8,918 bases of DNA from an uncultured Shinella sp. (GTDB taxonomy: Bacteria > Pseudomonadota > Alphaproteobacteria > Rhizobiales > Rhizobiaceae): NCBI GenBank assembly GCA_946481465.1, contig CAMLOC010000097.1:1-8918 (forward strand), in the 5' to 3' direction. Each line of letters opens with the position of its first letter. Within the stretch, counting starts at the first letter, position 1. Shown piece by piece: positions 1 to 7,076 of the stretch. The notes beneath the pieces are model-generated. The model did no database searches. It saw nothing but the letters and a program-made list of their open reading frames with translations, and was not told where the DNA came from. The position numbers and the translations under genes were made by a program.

Positions 1-108
1 CAGAACCGGCTTTCCGTCGCGGGTCACGGTCACGACCTCGCCCCGCTCGACGGCGTCGGCGAGCGCTTCCAGATCGCGTGTGGCTTCCTGCAGACTGACA
101 GTCTTCAT
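1..108 (-). CDS. Phd/YefM-family antitoxin, N-terminal part (runs off left edge)
   Basis: The reverse strand from an ATG at 108 reads MKTVSLQEATRDLEALADAV followed by ERGEVVTVTRDGKPVL, open to the window edge (36 codons). This is the usual start of a type II toxin-antitoxin antitoxin of the Phd/YefM family: a short strand, a helix with the 'A..L..L...V..GE' pattern, then 'V.VTR.GKPV'. Such proteins bind DNA through this N-terminal domain, repress their own operon, and neutralise a toxin (often RelE/ParE or VapC/Doc type) with the C-terminal tail. The tail and any toxin gene would lie left of the window and cannot be seen. No strong Shine-Dalgarno sequence precedes the ATG. The gene follows aatA in the same direction but is separated from it by a terminator. 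Family assignment is fairly confident; function as a working toxin-antitoxin pair is inference. Confidence 0.75.
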   Translation of the reverse strand, partial: MKTVSLQEATRDLEALADAVERGEVVTVTRDGKPVL

Positions 109-160
109 GGAAGGAAAGATAACACGGTGGCGCATCGGTCTCAACAAAGCCGAATATGCG

Positions 161-188
161 AAAAGGGCCCGCCTCTCAGCGAGCCCTT
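161..188 (-). terminator. Rho-independent terminator of aatA
   Basis: Read on the minus strand, AAGGGCTCGC (188-179) pairs with GCGGGCCCTT (172-163) around a 6-nt loop. This gives a 10-bp stem with one U-G wobble, and the Ts at 164-161 make a short T tract. It lies 24 bp after the aatA stop codon, so it should end aatA transcription before the antitoxin gene. The T tract is short, so termination may be partial. Confidence 0.7.
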
Positions 189-212
189 CCCTGAACTGCG
201 ATGTATTCCTGC

Positions 213-1682
<1,470 letters not shown>

Positions 1683-1689
1683 TTAACGG

Positions 1690-2646
1690 ATGGCGCCTAT
1701 GATCGCGCAGGTCGGGACGTCCCAGCAGATGGTGCGCTGCATGAGCGAAAGAAGCATCTTCTCCAATCTCGTCCGGCAGCCGGACGGCGCCTTTGGCGCG
1801 GCCTACGGCGCCTTCCTCCTGCAATCCGCCCTGCAGCCGATCTTTTGCGAGCGCGCGGACGGGCGCCTGCAGATTGCCGCGTTCAAGGGGTTGATCCGCG
1901 CCAGCGCCGGCGACATGCCGTGCTCCCCGGCGGAATTCTTCGAGCGGGTGCCGGAGGACGAGCGCATGGCGGTGGACGGCCTTTGCCGCAGCCTGCACAT
2001 CCTCAATGCCGGCGCGCTCGGCCGGCGAGAGGCCGCGCTCATCGTCAACTTCCACGCCGGCCTCTACACGACGCCCCAGGCGATCCGCCAGGAGGTGGAG
2101 TGGCTGCGGCTCGCCGCGCACGAGGCGGGCCTGCCGCCGGCGCGCATCGCCTGCGAGATCCGCGAGCGCCCGCAGGACGACCTCGACCGGCTGGTGCCCT
2201 TCGCCGCGCGGCTGCGCGACAGCGGCTTTGCCATCGCCATCGACAACTATACCGGCGAGGACCGCGACCTCGAGCGGCTGAAGCGCCTGAAGCCGCACTT
2301 CGTGACCTTCGACACCGCCTGGCTGCGCGGCTTCGTCGAGAACTCCGCCGGCCTCGCCCTCCTGCGCGTCGTCATCGGCCAGTTCGCGGAAAAGGGCATC
2401 CGCGCCATCGTCGGCGGCATCGAGGAACCGGAGATGATCGCGCTCTGCCGCGACATGGGCGGGCCGCTGATGCAGGGCTACCTGCTCGCCCGTCCGGAGC
2501 CGGCCCCGACGAGCTTCAACCTGACCTTTCCGGAAGGCGAGGACGAGCCGGCGCACATGCCTGCCGCCGCCGCGCCCACGGGTTTTCCAGCGGCGGAAAA
2601 CCGCCCCGCGCGCACCGTCCGCCAGTTCGGCCGAAGGGGAACCTAA
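1690..2646 (+). CDS. Degenerate EAL-domain protein, probably catalytically inactive
   Basis: This 318-aa soluble protein has a single EAL domain (about residues 35-275) and a low-complexity Pro/Ala tail. EAL domains normally hydrolyse cyclic di-GMP with a cluster of metal-binding acids and a catalytic lysine. Here the signature Glu-Ala-Leu is Lys66-Gly67-Leu68 (AFKGLIR), the DD metal pair is Asp185-Asn186 (AIAIDNYTGE), the catalytic lysine position is Thr206 (HFVTFD), and the late AEGVE motif is VGGIE (241-245). Retained features are Asn120 (IVNFHAGL), Glu156 and Glu159, and QGYLLARP (262-269). It is therefore probably a cyclic di-GMP receptor or protein-interaction module, not a phosphodiesterase; that is inference. 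No GGDEF, PAS or membrane segment is present. In-frame ATGs at 1690, 1729 and 1741 are all possible starts, none with a strong Shine-Dalgarno. A short hairpin terminator follows at 2682. Confidence 0.8.
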   Translation: MAPMIAQVGTSQQMVRCMSERSIFSNLVRQPDGAFGAAYGAFLLQSALQPIFCERADGRLQIAAFKGLIRASAGDMPCSPAEFFERVPEDERMAVDGLCRSLHILNAGALGRREAALIVNFHAGLYTTPQAIRQEVEWLRLAAHEAGLPPARIACEIRERPQDDLDRLVPFAARLRDSGFAIAIDNYTGEDRDLERLKRLKPHFVTFDTAWLRGFVENSAGLALLRVVIGQFAEKGIRAIVGGIEEPEMIALCRDMGGPLMQGYLLARPEPAPTSFNLTFPEGEDEPAHMPAAAAPTGFPAAENRPARTVRQFGRRGT

Positions 2647-2681
2647 AACGGCGGAGCCCGGCGTTCTATTCGCGCGAACAT

Positions 2682-2701
2682 GCTGGAAATCCGGCTTTTT
2701 T
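2682..2701 (+). terminator. Probable Rho-independent terminator after the EAL gene
   Basis: GCTGG (2682-2686) pairs with CCGGC (2691-2695), including one T-G wobble, around the loop AAAT, and is followed at once by six Ts. The stem is short but the T tract is ideal. It lies 36 bp after the EAL stop. A second small hairpin (CGCCG, loop ATTT, CGGCG at 2761-2774, then GGC and five Ts) lies 60 bp on and could be a backup terminator or part of the next gene's leader. Confidence 0.55.
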
Positions 2702-2819
2702 ACCCTGCCATCTTTTCGCCACAATAAATGTCGGGCCTTGCCGCAATTCGGTCGTTCTCGCGCCGATTTCGGCGGGCTTTTTCGATGGCGAGACAAGAGA
2801 AGGACAGGAGGGGAAAACG

Positions 2820-3020
2820 ATGTTCCTGGATGAGGACAAGGTCGGTAGGAAGCCCAAGGCACGGGAATCGCGCGCCATGTTCCTGATCGCGATGACGGCG
2901 CTCGCCGCCTGCGTCGCCATGGTCGTCAGCCTGATGTCGCCGCCCGCCGTCGCGCTCGACACGATCAACACCTCCGGCATCGCAAAGACGACGTCACACA
3001 TCCAGCCCACGCAAAAGTGA
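2820..3020 (+). CDS. Small single-span membrane protein, unknown function
   Basis: This 66-aa protein starts at the ATG at 2820, supported by a near-perfect AGGAGG at 2807-2812, 7 nt upstream. The frame stays open far upstream, but those codons overlap the EAL gene in another frame and are not coding. The N-terminus is charged and cytoplasmic-looking (MFLDEDKVGRKPKARESR). A hydrophobic helix at about 20-41 contains repeated Met and Ala. A short polar tail (DTINTSGIAKTTSHIQPTQK, 47-66) would be periplasmic. Residues before ALDT could also be an uncleaved or cleaved signal sequence (PPAVA-LD). I do not recognise a family. It ends 74 bp before the PQQ-dependent dehydrogenase gene with no terminator between, so the two may share a transcript. 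Confidence 0.75.
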   Translation: MFLDEDKVGRKPKARESRAMFLIAMTALAACVAMVVSLMSPPAVALDTINTSGIAKTTSHIQPTQK

Positions 3021-3094
3021 GCCGCCCGCCCCGGCGCCGCCCTTGAAAGCCGCTCGCCTCTGGGCCAGTTAACGGCAGAAGACAGGAGACGGCG

Positions 3095-4261
3095 ATGCGA
3101 CAGGATATTCGGCCCGCAAGAGGCATTTCGGCAGGCGCCGTTGCGGCCCTCCTCCTGACCGCCGCGCTTCCAGCCCCCTCCGCCGCCGAAACCCGCGAAA
3201 TCCCCAGCAAGAAGGCCGCGCTCGTCGTCGAGACGCTGGCAGAAGGCCTGAAACAGCCCTGGTCCGTCGAGGTCCTGCCGGACGGCGCCTATCTCGTTTC
3301 CGAAAAGGGCGGCACGCTCCGCCTCATCCGCGGCGGAAAGATCTCCGCGCCGCTTCGCGGCGTGCCGGAAGTCTCCACCACCGGCCAGGGCGGCCTGCTC
3401 GACATCGCCCTCGCCCCCGATTTTCCCGAAAGCCGCACCCTCTACCTGACCTACAGCGCCCGCGGCAACGGCGGCTCCGGCACCGCTGTGGCCAAGGCGA
3501 AGCTTTCGGCCGACGAAACGGCGCTGGAGGACACGACCCGCATCTTCCTGATGAACCGCCTCACGGCGCGCGGCCAGCATTTCGGCTCGCGCATCGCCAT
3601 CGCCGCGGACGGCAGCCTGTTCTTCGGCATCGGCGACCGCGGCGAGGGCCCGCGCGCGCAGGACCCGCGCGACCATGCCGGCGCCATCCTGCACATCAAC
3701 CCCGACGGCAGCCCGCATGCCGACAACCCCTTCCTCGGCAGCAGCGGCGGGCTGGCGGAGATCTGGTCGAAGGGCCACCGCAACCCGCAGGGCCTTGCCA
3801 TCGACCCGAAGGACGGAACGCTGCTCACCGTCGAGCACGGCGCACGCGGCGGCGACGAGATCAACCTCCCGCAGCCCGGCCACAATTACGGCTGGCCCCT
3901 CGTCTCCTTCGGCCGGCACTATTCCGGCGCGGAGTTCGACCTCGGCTCGGCGGCGAAAGGCTATGAACAGCCGCTCTATTACTGGGACCCGTCGATCGCG
4001 CCGGGCGCCATCGCCGTCTATCACGGCGCCATGTTCCCCGAATGGGAGGGCAACCTGATCGTCGCCGCGCTCAAGTATCAGCTCGTCTCCCGGCTGGAGC
4101 GCGACGAGAGCGGCGCGGTCGTCTCGGAAGAGCGGATGTTCGACGGCGAGTTCGGCCGCATCCGCGACGTGGTGGTGGCGCCCGACGGCGCGTTGCTGCT
4201 CCTGACGGACGATGCGAACGGCGCGCTGCTGCGTGTCTCGCGCTCGACCGCGACCGACTGA
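3095..4261 (+). CDS. Secreted PQQ-dependent aldose (soluble glucose/sorbosone-type) dehydrogenase
   Basis: This 388-aa protein of the glucose/sorbosone dehydrogenase family (E. coli YliI/Asd-like) oxidises sugars at C1 in the periplasm using pyrroloquinoline quinone. A signal peptide is clear: basic start, hydrophobic core 12-25, and cleavage around APSAAET (27-33). The six-bladed beta-propeller motifs appear in order: GLKQPWSVEVLPDG (51-64), GQGGLLDIALAPDF (98-110), QHFGSRIAI with the probable catalytic His162, GIGDRGEG (178-185), EIWSKGHRNPQGLAID with the PQQ-contacting Arg229-Asn230, EHGARGGDEIN (247-257), GHNYGWP (262-268), DPSIAPGAI (298-306), Lys327 in AALKYQ, and Arg355/Arg357 in FGRIRDVVVAPDG. 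All key residues seem intact. AGGAG lies 6 nt before the ATG. Whether this organism makes PQQ or takes it up cannot be seen. The natural sugar substrate is unknown. Confidence 0.9.
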   Translation: MRQDIRPARGISAGAVAALLLTAALPAPSAAETREIPSKKAALVVETLAEGLKQPWSVEVLPDGAYLVSEKGGTLRLIRGGKISAPLRGVPEVSTTGQGGLLDIALAPDFPESRTLYLTYSARGNGGSGTAVAKAKLSADETALEDTTRIFLMNRLTARGQHFGSRIAIAADGSLFFGIGDRGEGPRAQDPRDHAGAILHINPDGSPHADNPFLGSSGGLAEIWSKGHRNPQGLAIDPKDGTLLTVEHGARGGDEINLPQPGHNYGWPLVSFGRHYSGAEFDLGSAAKGYEQPLYYWDPSIAPGAIAVYHGAMFPEWEGNLIVAALKYQLVSRLERDESGAVVSEERMFDGEFGRIRDVVVAPDGALLLLTDDANGALLRVSRSTATD

Positions 4262-4351
4262 CCTGGAGCGCCCGCAGCCGCCGAAGTATGACGGCATCGC
4301 GCGCGCACCATCCTTTCTCCCGCGGCGCAATATAGATCGCGGGTAGACTGC

Positions 4352-4379
4352 AAAGCCCCGTAAAGCCTGCGGGTTTTTT
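4352..4379 (+). terminator. Rho-independent terminator after the PQQ dehydrogenase gene
   Basis: AAAGCCC (4353-4359) can pair with GGGTTTT (4371-4377), one G-T wobble, or in a tighter register CCCG (4357-4360) pairs with CGGG (4370-4373). Either is followed by a run of six Ts (4374-4379). It lies about 90 bp after the stop codon. Confidence 0.6.
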
Positions 4380-4705
4380 CGGCAATCGCCCGGAATTTGA
4401 CCAAAGTGAGGCGCAGCAAACGCGCGCCAAAACTTTTGCTTGCCAATTTAACGCAAACACATCACTCTTGCGCCGTTCGGGCAATTTGCGAACACGGGAA
4501 GACCTTGAATAAAAGCGCGCCGGAGACGCGAAACAATTCCGGGCAGCCAAGATCCGGACGGTCCACGGGACTAGCTGGCTGGCTGGCTGCGGTGAAAACA
4601 GGACCCTTTCCTCAACCTCGAGAACTGCCTGCCTAACGCCCCTCGGGGCAAAACTGATATGCTGCCCGCCGCCAATATACGGGCAGAGAGAAAAGGACCT
4701 GACGC
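4380..4705. promoter_or_regulatory. Non-coding upstream region and leader of cspA
   Basis: No supportable gene was found in the 444 bp between 4262 and 4705. The first 90 bp hold a hairpin (CCCGCG 4319-4324 with CGCGGG 4338-4343) and the terminator at 4352. From 4380 on, the stretch is less GC-rich than the genes and probably carries the cspA promoter and a leader, as cold shock messages often have long, structured 5' ends. Visible elements are four perfect GCTG copies (4574-4589), an extended -10-like TGATATGCT (4655-4663) without a good -35, and a hairpin CTGCCCG (4662-4668) with CGGGCAG (4680-4686) that ends 6 nt before the AAGGA ribosome site (4693-4697). The transcription start cannot be fixed by eye. 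Confidence 0.4.
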
Positions 4706-4921
4706 ATGGCCGAAACTGGCACCGTAAAATTCTTCAACACCGAGAAGGGCTTTGGCTTCATCAAGCCCGACAACGGTGGCGCGGATATCTTCGTACACAT
4801 TTCCGCTGTACAGGCCTCGGGCCTGAACGGCCTTTCCGAAAACCAGAAGGTAAGCTTCGACACGGAACCCGATCGCCGCGGCAAAGGCCCGAAGGCGGTC
4901 AACCTGCAGATCGCCGGCTGA
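4706..4921 (+). CDS. cspA: Cold shock protein, CspA family
   Basis: This 71-aa protein is a single cold shock domain that binds single-stranded RNA and DNA and melts RNA structure in the cytoplasm. It carries both RNA-binding motifs: RNP1-like KGFGFIKP (14-21) and RNP2 DIFVHIS (27-33), after the family start GTVKFFNTEKG. Length is typical for alphaproteobacterial CspA proteins. AAGGA lies 8 nt before the ATG. The gene is monocistronic, bounded by a long upstream non-coding region and a strong terminator. Whether it is cold-induced or constitutive cannot be read from the protein; many genomes carry several paralogues, so the exact paralogue number is not assigned. Confidence 0.95.
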   Translation: MAETGTVKFFNTEKGFGFIKPDNGGADIFVHISAVQASGLNGLSENQKVSFDTEPDRRGKGPKAVNLQIAG

Positions 4922-4951
4922 ACCGGCGCCCATCAGGACTTTCAGTTGAAG

Positions 4952-4976
4952 CCCGGCAGAGATGCCGGGTTTTTTT
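4952..4976 (+). terminator. Rho-independent terminator of cspA
   Basis: CCCGGCA (4952-4958) pairs perfectly with TGCCGGG (4963-4969) around the loop GAGA, followed by seven Ts (4970-4976). It lies 30 bp after the cspA stop. Confidence 0.92.
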
Positions 4977-4998
4977 GTTCAGCCACGGTTCAGCCGCG
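4977..4998 (+). repeat. Tandem 11-bp repeat upstream of the BA14K gene
   Basis: GTTCAGCCACG (4977-4987) is followed without a gap by GTTCAGCCGCG (4988-4998): 10 of 11 bases identical. Head-to-tail repeats with an 11-bp period are the usual binding layout for OmpR/PhoB-family response regulators. It sits 58 bp before the BA14K-family start codon, a position suited to promoter control. The regulator is not identified. Confidence 0.55.
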
Positions 4999-5056
4999 TT
5001 CTTCTAGTTTCCTCGTCATCAGCCGGCGTCGTGCCGGAGACCAGGGAAAGACGCCC

Positions 5057-5518
5057 ATGAACAAAGTCCTGAAAACCCTCGTATTGTCCGCCGCCGTCGC
5101 CGCAACGACGCTCACCGCGACGGCCGGCGCCGTCGAAGCACGCGACCGCAATCGCGATGGCTACTGGCGCGAAGGCGACACCTACGAATACCGCAAGCCG
5201 CGCCGTCATCACCGCGACCGCGACCATGGCCGCGACGCCGTCATCGGCGGCGCGCTCGGCCTTGCCACCGGCGTCATCATCGGCGGCGCCCTCGCCTCCC
5301 AGCCGCGCTACGAGGAACGCCGCGTCTATGTGGAACCGGACTACTATCCGGAACCCGAGCCGCGCGTGATCTACCGCCAGCCGGTCGTCGTGCCGAGCTA
5401 CGAGCCCTGGACCCAGTCCTGGTACGACTATTGCGCACGGCGCTACCGCTCGTTCAATCCGAACAGCGGCACCTTTGTCGGTTATGACGGTCGTGAGCAT
5501 TTCTGCACGGCCGGCTGA
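5057..5518 (+). CDS. BA14K-family secreted protein with glycine-zipper segment
   Basis: This 153-aa envelope protein starts at 5057, where MNKVLKTLVLSAAVAATTLT begins a clear signal peptide with likely cleavage after AVEA (25-28) and AGGGAAAG lies about 6 nt upstream. The upstream frame extension runs through the cspA terminator and is not coding. After the signal come a charged Arg/His-rich stretch (29-60), a glycine-zipper hydrophobic segment AVIGGALGLATGVIIGGALA (61-80) likely to insert in or associate with a membrane, a Tyr/Pro/Glu-rich linker (84-117), and the C-terminal BA14K motif WYDYCARRYRSFNPNSGTF then VGYDGREHFC (122-150), with its paired cysteines Cys126 and Cys150. The family is named after a Brucella abortus 14-kDa immunoreactive, lectin-like protein. 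Molecular function is not established. It is monocistronic with a strong terminator. Confidence 0.88.
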   Translation: MNKVLKTLVLSAAVAATTLTATAGAVEARDRNRDGYWREGDTYEYRKPRRHHRDRDHGRDAVIGGALGLATGVIIGGALASQPRYEERRVYVEPDYYPEPEPRVIYRQPVVVPSYEPWTQSWYDYCARRYRSFNPNSGTFVGYDGREHFCTAG

Positions 5519-5540
5519 GGCCAAACCGCACCGAAACCGG

Positions 5541-5577
5541 AGGCGGGCGCCATCACGGCGCCCGCCTCTCTTTTTTT
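5541..5577 (+). terminator. Strong Rho-independent terminator of the BA14K gene
   Basis: AGGCGGGCGCC (5541-5551) pairs perfectly with GGCGCCCGCCT (5557-5567) around the 5-nt loop ATCAC, then CTC and seven Ts (5571-5577). The T tract overlaps the stop codon of the convergent hydrolase gene (5576-5578). On the minus strand the same hairpin lacks a T tract, so it should work mainly for the plus-strand gene. Confidence 0.92.
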
Positions 5578-6223
5578 AAAGGCCGCGCAGGAACGGGTTG
5601 CTGCGCCGCTCTTCGCCGATCCTGCCACCCGGCCCGTGGCCGCAGAGGAAGCCGACCTCGTCGCCAAGGGGGAACACCTTGTCGCGGATGGAGGCGAGAA
5701 GCTGCTGGTGATCCCCGCCCGGCAGGTCCGTGCGGCCGATCGAGCCCTGGAAGAGCACGTCGCCGAGATGGGCGAAGCCCTGGGCGCGGTGGAAATAGAT
5801 GACGTGGCCGGGCGCATGGCCGGGCGTGTGATAGACCTCGAATTCGTGCTCGCCGAAGGACACCTTGTCGCCATCCTCAAGCCAGCGGTCGGGCACGACA
5901 TTGCTGACCTTCATCGGCACGCCGAACATCGAGGCCTGCGCCTCGAGCCCCTGCAACAGCGACAGGTCGTCCTTGTGCGGGCCGACGATGTCGATGCCGA
6001 GCGCCTCCTTCAGTTCCTTCGCGCCGCCGGCATGGTCGATGTGGCCGTGCGTCAGCCAGATCGCCTTCACCGCGATGCCGTTGTCCTCGATCGTCCTGAG
6101 AATGACCTCGACATCGCCGCCGGGATCGACGACCACGCTCTCCTTCGTCTCGCTGTCGAAGAGAATGGTGCAGTTCTGCTGGAAGGGGGTGACGGGGATG
6201 ATGCCCGCCTGAAGCATGCCCAT
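5576..6223 (-). CDS. Metallo-beta-lactamase-fold hydrolase (glyoxalase II / YcbL-like)
   Basis: This 215-aa cytoplasmic protein has the full set of binuclear metal ligands of the glyoxalase II-like branch: THGHIDH with His59, His61, Asp63 and His64, His136 in TPGHAPGH, Asp155 in HLGDVLF, and His196 in CGHGPGG. The segment GRTDLPGG (163-170) is typical of YcbL/ETHE1-type members. It lacks the C-terminal glutathione-binding domain of classical glyoxalase II (about 250 aa), so hydrolysis of a small thioester is likely but the substrate is open. The start at 6223 (MGMLQAGIIPVTPF) has GAGGA only 4 nt upstream; an ATG two codons later (6217) has the same site at 10 nt and is equally possible. The longer upstream frame is not coding. 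The gene follows the 54-aa protein gene after 68 bp and has its own candidate promoter. Confidence 0.9.
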   Translation of the reverse strand: MGMLQAGIIPVTPFQQNCTILFDSETKESVVVDPGGDVEVILRTIEDNGIAVKAIWLTHGHIDHAGGAKELKEALGIDIVGPHKDDLSLLQGLEAQASMFGVPMKVSNVVPDRWLEDGDKVSFGEHEFEVYHTPGHAPGHVIYFHRAQGFAHLGDVLFQGSIGRTDLPGGDHQQLLASIRDKVFPLGDEVGFLCGHGPGGRIGEERRSNPFLRGL

Positions 6224-6255
6224 GGGGTCCTCGCTCAAGGTGCCGCGTTGCGCCT

Positions 6256-6284
6256 GATATAGCCATTCCGGCGCCGCGCGCAAA
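6256..6284 (-). promoter_or_regulatory. Candidate promoter of the metallo-hydrolase gene
   Basis: On the minus strand TTTGCG (6284-6279) lies exactly 17 bp before TATATC (6261-6256): 3 of 6 and 4 of 6 consensus matches. The predicted start near 6249 gives a leader of about 26 nt that includes the GAGGA site. It sits in the 68-bp gap after the 54-aa gene. Confidence 0.35.
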
Positions 6285-6291
6285 GGACCGC

Positions 6292-6456
6292 TCAGCGCAG
6301 GCCGGCGATCTCCTGCGCCGGGGCGGTCGCCAGCGTCGGCGAGACCGTGGAGAAGAGCAGCGCCGCGACCGCGACGTTGAGCGCGGCATAGACATAGACC
6401 ACCGGGCGAAGGCGGCTTGCGACCGGGTTTTCCTGTTTCGTAGTGTTCGTCTGCAT
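6292..6456 (-). CDS. 54-aa single-span membrane protein, unknown function
   Basis: Reading the minus strand from the ATG at 6456 to a TGA at 6294-6292 gives 54 codons. The protein begins with a polar stretch MQTNTTKQENPVASRLRPVV, continues with one hydrophobic helix (VYVYAALNVAVAALLFSTV, about 20-38), and ends in a short tail SPTLATAPAQEIAGLR (39-54). GGGAACAGGAT just upstream offers AGGGA and CAGGA as ribosome sites. Basic residues before the helix (Arg15, Arg17) predict the N-terminus inside the cell; SPTLATA could be a signal peptidase site instead, making it a short secreted peptide. I do not recognise a family. It lies between the Lrp-type regulator gene and the metallo-hydrolase gene on the same strand. 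It is easily missed because of its size; the coding call rests on the start, ribosome site, helix and clean stop. Confidence 0.65.
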   Translation of the reverse strand: MQTNTTKQENPVASRLRPVVYVYAALNVAVAALLFSTVSPTLATAPAQEIAGLR

Positions 6457-6459
6457 GAT

Positions 6460-6556
6460 CCTGTTCCCTGACTTTCGGCCGCGTTCGGCGCTGTCTCATC
6501 CGTTGGGGTCGGTTCTACAACGGCGACAGAGTCGGGCGTGTTCCTGCGGGAACAGG
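6460..6556 (-). promoter_or_regulatory. Potentially structured leader of the 54-aa gene
   Basis: On the minus strand CCTGTTCCC (6556-6548) is the exact complement of GGGAACAGG (6468-6460), which holds the ribosome site of the 54-aa gene. Between them CTGTC-CCGTTG (6529-6525 and 6523-6518) can pair with CAACGG-GACAG (6505-6500 and 6495-6491). The first strand can alternatively form a local hairpin, TGTTCC (6554-6549) with GGAACA (6544-6539), loop CGCA, which would free the ribosome site. The pairings are visible; regulation is inference. Confidence 0.4.
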
Positions 6557-6569
6557 GTGGCGAGGATAT

Positions 6570-6589
6570 CTGTTGCAATCCGGCAACAG
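6570..6589 (-). other. Inverted repeat just after the Lrp-type regulator gene
   Basis: CTGTTGC (6570-6576) and GCAACAG (6583-6589) form a perfect 7-bp stem with a 6-nt loop, 3 bp beyond the regulator's stop codon. No T tract follows on the minus strand (ATATCC), so it is at best a weak or factor-dependent terminator or an mRNA 3'-end stabiliser. Confidence 0.4.
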
Positions 6590-6592
6590 CGC

Positions 6593-7051
6593 TCAGAGCG
6601 GCAGCGCCATCGTCTCCTTCAGCGTGTCGAGCACGATGGCGGTCTTCACATGCGAAACGGATTCGTGCGGCAGCAGCACGTCGTTGACGAAGGCCGACAG
6701 CGCCTTGAGGTTCGGCACCACCACCTTGATGATGTAGTCCATCTCCCCCGTCAGCGAGAAGGCTTCCAGCACTTCCGGCAGGTTGGAGATCAGCCGCGCG
6801 AAGCGCACCGCATTGTCGCGGTTGTGCGTCGAAAGCGTCACCGTGACGACGATGACGATGCCGAGGTCGAGCTTTTCCCGGTCGAGTTCCGCGCGGTAGG
6901 CGCGAATGATGCCCTCTTCCTCCAGCCGGATGCGCCGGCGCGAGCATTGCGAGGGGGAAAGATGGATGCGCTCGGACAGTTCGTTGTTGGTCAGGCGCGC
7001 ATCCTCCTGCAGATGCGCGAGCAGCTTGCGGTCGAATTCATCCAGTTGCAC
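6593..7051 (-). CDS. Lrp/AsnC-family transcriptional regulator
   Basis: This 152-aa DNA-binding regulator typically senses an amino acid or its derivative. The N-terminal winged helix-turn-helix covers about residues 1-60: LDEFDRKLLAHLQEDARLTN then NELSERIHLSPSQCSRRRIR and LEEEGIIRAY. The C-terminal RAM/AsnC ligand and oligomerisation domain covers about 66-150 (IVIVVTVTL; EVLEAFSLTGEMDYIIKVVV with the family's 'G.yDy' core; a final VKTAIVLDTLKET). The frame opens upstream to an ATG at 7111, but I choose the GTG at 7051 because GGAGGG lies 6-7 nt before it, VQLDEFD is the usual N-terminal position, and the ATGs at 7078 and 7111 lack a ribosome site. Divergent from hpd with 129 bp between, it is probably the local regulator of tyrosine degradation and of itself (inference). 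Confidence 0.88.
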   Translation of the reverse strand: MQLDEFDRKLLAHLQEDARLTNNELSERIHLSPSQCSRRRIRLEEEGIIRAYRAELDREKLDLGIVIVVTVTLSTHNRDNAVRFARLISNLPEVLEAFSLTGEMDYIIKVVVPNLKALSAFVNDVLLPHESVSHVKTAIVLDTLKETMALPL

Positions 7052-7076
7052 GCTTTTCCCTCCATACTCCAATTTC

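Noticed and set aside
2666..4330. 554-codon minus-strand open frame
   Set aside because: It is antisense to the PQQ dehydrogenase and the 66-aa gene, with no recognisable motif, and spans terminators at both ends.
4574..4589. GCTG x4 as a CRISPR or mobile-element signature
   Set aside because: It is a simple 4-bp microsatellite with no spacers, terminal repeats or transposase nearby.
4397..4636. 79-codon plus-strand frame upstream of cspA
   Set aside because: It starts at TTG with no ribosome site, lacks domain character and lies in the AT-richer non-coding stretch.
5636..6262. 208-codon plus-strand open frame
   Set aside because: It is antisense to the metallo-hydrolase gene, which has all metal ligands in its own frame.
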